Source of the DNA: Haladaptatus litoreus
GTDB taxonomy: Archaea; Halobacteriota; Halobacteria; Halobacteriales; Haladaptataceae
DNA length: 64,000 nt
Direction: 5' to 3'
Assembly (NCBI RefSeq): GCF_900156425.1
Contig: NZ_FTNO01000002.1
Location: 292,125-356,124 of the forward strand
The notes under the pieces were generated by a model, which was not told the origin of the DNA, searched no databases, and was given only the letters and a program-made list of their open reading frames with translations. Positions 60,971 to 64,000 of this stretch are shown in pieces (the first letter of the stretch is position 1; each line of letters starts with the position of its first letter). A program made the position numbers and the translations under genes.

Positions 60971-62188
60971 ATGTCTGGAACACCGTCGAAGATACCGACC
61001 CGCCGCGAGTACATCAAGGGCAGTGGTGCCCTCATCGGCGGCGGCCTGCTCGCCGGCTGTACGAGCGACAGTTCGGAGACGACAACGAACGGAAACACGG
61101 GGGGAGACGGAACCACGAGCGGAACGACGGATTCGGATGGCCCGTATTCAGTGACGATGGCGCCCATGGGCGAAGTCGAGTTCGACGGCGTTCCCGAGAA
61201 CGTTTTTTCTCTCTTTCCGCAGTACGCGGATATGGCCGTCGCACTCGGACACGGAGACGCGATAAACTCGATTTACGTCCCCGAAATGTCCGGCAAGACG
61301 ATGAACACCTACTACGAGCGACTTGACGGCGTCTCTTTCGAATGGGAGGGACTTCCCGACCCGCTCGAAAACGGACTGAGCAAGGAACTGCTCTACCAAC
61401 TCGACAGCGACGTTCACTTCCTCGACCCGGCCTACGCCACCACGCAAAACAACTGGTCGCAGTCCGACATCGAGGACATCCAGAACAACATCGGCCCGTG
61501 GTTCGGAAACTTCTACAGCGGTACCCACGACAACCCGCCGGAAGGCTACCGCGACGGGTATCAGTACTATGGCCTGTGGGAGATGTTCGGCAAAGTCGCC
61601 GCGGTGTTCCAAGAACAGGAACGCTATCAGGCGATACAGGAGATTTACGACGACGTGCTCACGACGATTGAGGACAACCTGCCGCCGGAAAGCGAGCGAC
61701 CGACGGCGGTGCGCGTCACCTACAGCGACGGGTCGTTTTTCACCTACCATCTCAACAAACCCGGCTACTGGCTGGCGGACACCCGCCCGCTGGGTGCGAC
61801 GGACGCCTTCGCCGAGCAAGATTGGGGAAGCCTCTGGGGAACGGTCGATTTCGAGACGATGCTCGAAGCCGACCCAGACGTGATCCTGCATCTCTGGGGA
61901 ATCTCGCCGGGATACTACCTCGACGAGATTCAGCAACAAATCGAAGACCACGCCGCCGGACAGCAACTCTCCGCGATTCAAAACGACCGCTTCTACGCGG
62001 CAGGAATGCGCTATCAGGGACCGATTATGAATCTGTTCCAGTTGGAGATGACCGCCAAGCAGTTGTACCCCGAGCAGTTCGGCGAGTGGCCGGGCTACGT
62101 GACGGGCGAACCCTATCCGGAAATTCCGAACGAAGAACAACTGTTCGACCGGCAGAAGCTTTCCGACGTAATCAACGGAAACGCCTGA
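60971..62188 (+). CDS. Iron-siderophore ABC transporter substrate-binding lipoprotein
   Basis: A 405-residue Tat lipoprotein. The signal TRREYIKGSGALIGGGLLAG ends at the lipobox Cys30. Residues 60-390 fit the class III (BtuF/FhuD-like) substrate-binding fold: ALGHGDAINSIYVPEMSGK, LDSDVHFLDPAY, WGSLWGTVDFETMLEADPDV and IQNDRFYAAGMRYQGPIMN. The promoter carries an iron-box-like palindrome. No permease or ATPase gene follows, so the protein must use a transporter encoded elsewhere. Ligand is inferred. Confidence 0.87.
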   Translation: MSGTPSKIPTRREYIKGSGALIGGGLLAGCTSDSSETTTNGNTGGDGTTSGTTDSDGPYSVTMAPMGEVEFDGVPENVFSLFPQYADMAVALGHGDAINSIYVPEMSGKTMNTYYERLDGVSFEWEGLPDPLENGLSKELLYQLDSDVHFLDPAYATTQNNWSQSDIEDIQNNIGPWFGNFYSGTHDNPPEGYRDGYQYYGLWEMFGKVAAVFQEQERYQAIQEIYDDVLTTIEDNLPPESERPTAVRVTYSDGSFFTYHLNKPGYWLADTRPLGATDAFAEQDWGSLWGTVDFETMLEADPDVILHLWGISPGYYLDEIQQQIEDHAAGQQLSAIQNDRFYAAGMRYQGPIMNLFQLEMTAKQLYPEQFGEWPGYVTGEPYPEIPNEEQLFDRQKLSDVINGNA

Positions 62189-62191
62189 TGT

Positions 62192-62220
62192 GATTCGCGG
62201 GCCGCGACGGCCCGCGAATC
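62192..62220 (+). terminator. Strong 12-bp-stem hairpin after the siderophore-binding gene
   Basis: GATTCGCGGGCC and GGCCCGCGAATC form a 12-bp perfect stem with loop GCGAC, 3 bp after the stop codon. There is no T-run directly after it, but its position suggests termination or mRNA 3'-end protection. Confidence 0.5.
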
Positions 62221-62248
62221 AGCGGTAAATCGGGGTGTGATTACGCAC

Positions 62249-63043
62249 TTACCACCATCTTCCTACTCTGTCATCCTTACCGGTTGGTTTCACGTCTCGA
62301 AGTGCCGCCAAATGCATTTCGACCGGAATCCATGGTTCAAACTCCCCCTGCCCGCATATGTTCCACCACCGCTTTTCTTTTCGATTCCAGTAGACACCGT
62401 TGAAATTGCATTCGACGCAGTACCACTCCCCGTTCGTGCCCATAATGAAATCGACGCCCCACGTCGCCTCCGACAGTTCATCCGCGACTCGTTCGGCGTA
62501 GCGGCGCGAACGGACAGGTCTACGTCCGCAACCAGCGATTCGAGGTAGTCGTAGCCGTCCGCGCAAACGTGCGATGCTTTTTCAGCAGTTGTCGGCGTTT
62601 GTCCGAGAATCTCGCCGTCGTCGATGAAGAAGCGAACCGAAGGGTGGCGTGTGTGTCGGATGAGGACAGAAATCGAAATCGACCCACTCGCGCACGACCA
62701 GTCCACCGCCGTGGGGCCACGACTGTTGGTCGTTCTGGTTGAGCAGGGATTCGACCGTTTTGTCCACCACTTCCTTGTCGGGTCGGTGGATGAACGACCC
62801 CTCGCGGAGTCGAACCGTGGCGGCCTTGACCTGCGTTCGGATGAACGCCCGGTCGTACTCGTTTCGCTGCATAAATGCCAGAATTTCGTCGGTGTCCCGG
62901 TAATGCGAGTCACCATCCGGTTCAAGCGATACGAAGTTCGTCTTCGGAACGGGAACGTCGAGATTCCGAAGATGCGGCCAGTAGTAGTCGAACCGACAGC
63001 GTTCGTCCTCGAAATTGGTGATGTAGAGCGAGACGGGCGACAT
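62249..63043 (-). pseudogene. ATP-grasp-like gene with two frameshifts
   Basis: A single minus-strand protein is split over two frames. The N-terminal part (63043 to about 62645) encodes MSPVSLYITNFEDERCRFDY to VVREWVDFDFCPHPTHTP. The next about 40 residues (VRFFIDDGEILGQTPTTAEK, DGYDYLESLVADVDLSVR) are in another frame. The C-terminus (RRYAERVADELSEATWGVDF, WYCVECNFNGVYWNRKEKRW) is back in the first. An extra T near 62640 and a compensating indel near 62515 explain it. The order and the ECNFNG motif suggest an ATP-grasp ligase. Sequencing error is possible. Confidence 0.75.
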
Positions 63044-63211
63044 AGGATACGAAACTGTTCGACAGCGAGTACTATGACGATGACGCCGTCAGCGTACGTT
63101 GGAATCAAGAAAATAAAAAACCGGAGTGATGGATTTGGTATAGCAAAATGAAGTTCACAATAGTCGGCAAGGAAAAATCGTAGTTTCCACGAACAACGAC
63201 TCCCTACCCAT

Positions 63212-63472
63212 CTACGCGTCGATTGGGTGTTCGTGAGTGGTTGGTTCCTCCTCCAACGTCGTTTCTTCGCGGCCGTATCCGTGACCAAGTATCAGTGAGA
63301 CGACGTGTATCGCAAGCAGGGCGAGGAAGATGCTGACGCCCGGTTTGAACCCGGCGAAGAGAAGGGGAATGTAGAGCAGTGGAAGTGACACGGAAGCCCA
63401 AAAGCTGACGAACTGAAGCGGGAAAACGACGACCTGTGCCACGAGCGTGCTGACCAGTTCCATCATGGACAT
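63212..63472 (-). CDS. Small membrane protein, 86 aa
   Basis: Three hydrophobic spans: ELVSTLVAQVVVFPLQFVSF, SLPLLYIPLLFAGF and VSIFLALLAIHVVSLIL, then an acidic tail EETTLEEEPTTHEHPIDA. No family name. Start MSMMELV has two ATGs, 63472 and 63466. It stands alone between two decayed genes. Confidence 0.6.
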   Translation of the reverse strand: MSMMELVSTLVAQVVVFPLQFVSFWASVSLPLLYIPLLFAGFKPGVSIFLALLAIHVVSLILGHGYGREETTLEEEPTTHEHPIDA

Positions 63473-63693
63473 ATCTACATCTACAACGTATCTACTGAAT
63501 ACTATTCATCACATAAACAGAGTTACCGAGGATATAATTGTTCGAATTTTCCGTTTGTTTGCACGAGATGACGCATCGACACTGATTATCAACTCGTTCA
63601 GTCAACCACTAAACATTGAACTACAATGTCACATTTGGTGTCTACTCATGGTGAATACCTTTGCAGGGTTCAGTGGTAGTGTGTGAGAGTTAA

Positions 63694-64000
63694 AAACAGA
63701 TAGCACATTCGACGCGGCGGCGATTTGTTCGAACTGTCGGCGTAACCGGCGCGCTATTTCGCGTCATCATGCCGCTTTCGGCACCCGGCGTGGCAACTGC
63801 GGGGATTCTCACGTTTATCTCGGTGTACAACGAGTTCTTCTTCTCGTTCCTGATGCCCAATGGGCAACCCCAACATTGGGCACCTATCGTCTGGGGAATT
63901 CTCAACTATCAGGGCCAGTTTCAGGCGTTCTACAACTTGATGGCCGCCGCAAGCATCGTCGGCGTGCGTCCAGTCGCCGTCCTCGTCGTCGCACGAAAAA
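63694..64000 (+). pseudogene. Fragment of a MalG-type sugar ABC permease gene, runs off the window
   Basis: GALFRVIMPLSAPGVATAGI, LTFISVYNEFFFSFLMPNGQ and WAPIVWGILNYQGQFQAFYN match the C-terminal part of MalG-family permeases, including the EAA-loop end. Upstream the frame closes at TAA 63691 and the residues before GALFR are not family-like. A DAAAI stretch in another frame suggests an indel near 63725. The last visible codons (VLVVARK) also differ from the expected VLVV(I)AQ(E)K end. It looks like a 5'-truncated, decaying gene. Confidence 0.7.

Overview
The window is chromosomal DNA of a halophilic archaeon (class Halobacteria). The evidence is strongly acidic proteins, an archaeal information-processing set (TBP, RadA, RfcS, aIF6, L31e, L39e, prefoldin alpha, SRP54, FtsY, NMD3, archaeal AlaRS), the ubiquitin-like modifier SAMP2, Tat-dependent secreted proteins, many leaderless genes with a TATA-like box 25-30 bp before the start codon, and several small proteins known only from haloarchaea. 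A Haladaptatus-like genus is possible, but I cannot establish it from sequence alone.

Layout. 1-16 kb is mostly accessory: two tandem aminoglycoside-phosphotransferase-like genes, MOSC protein, Tat lipoprotein, aldo/keto reductase, a DUF433 remnant beside origin-recognition-box-like repeats, protoglobin, two tandem cupin-zinc ribbon genes, a 7Fe ferredoxin behind an iron-box-like palindrome, PHP phosphoesterase, small haloarchaeal proteins, a large secreted nuclease, and an M50-like membrane protein that lacks one zinc ligand. 16.5-26 kb holds an XPD-like helicase, a secreted amidase, a TYW2-like methyltransferase with NMD3, HtpX with PspAB, and RadA. 26-33 kb holds sufU and sufS separated by an HTH-MFS pair, an HD hydrolase and a DsbA-like protein, then DUF424, TPR and TBP. 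34-45 kb is the core block: DHFR-ThyA, tRNA G10 methyltransferase, FtsY-prefoldin alpha, aIF6-L31e-L39e, ThpR, SRP54 and a split MgtE-type transporter. 45-64 kb holds UPF0200/0201, tRNA-Arg(UCU) with a duplicated 3' end, phosphohexomutase, SAMP2-GNAT, a bactofilin-like protein, RfcS, an ABC exporter, AlaRS, an orphan iron-siderophore binding lipoprotein, and two decayed genes at the right end.

How genes work together. ThyA-DHFR form an overlapping pair for dTMP synthesis. FtsY, SRP54 and prefoldin serve protein targeting and folding next to ribosomal genes. SufS and SufU supply Fe-S clusters. The ferredoxin and the siderophore-binding protein share a TTTAGGC/GCCTAAA-type palindrome and are probably controlled by one iron-responsive repressor.

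Less ordinary content. The best candidate for something undescribed is a family of 0.2-0.5 kb hairpin-rich, non-coding repeats with related ends (14426-14909, 37141-37275, 46933-47260). One copy lies downstream of a tRNA-Arg gene whose 3' end is duplicated 170 bp away. Other oddities are a 32-bp perfect palindrome at a convergent gene junction, a decayed DUF7344-type gene inside the ribosomal/SRP block where L18Ae would be expected, and several catalytic-residue losses. I found no complete transposon, CRISPR array, prophage or clear multi-gene defence system.
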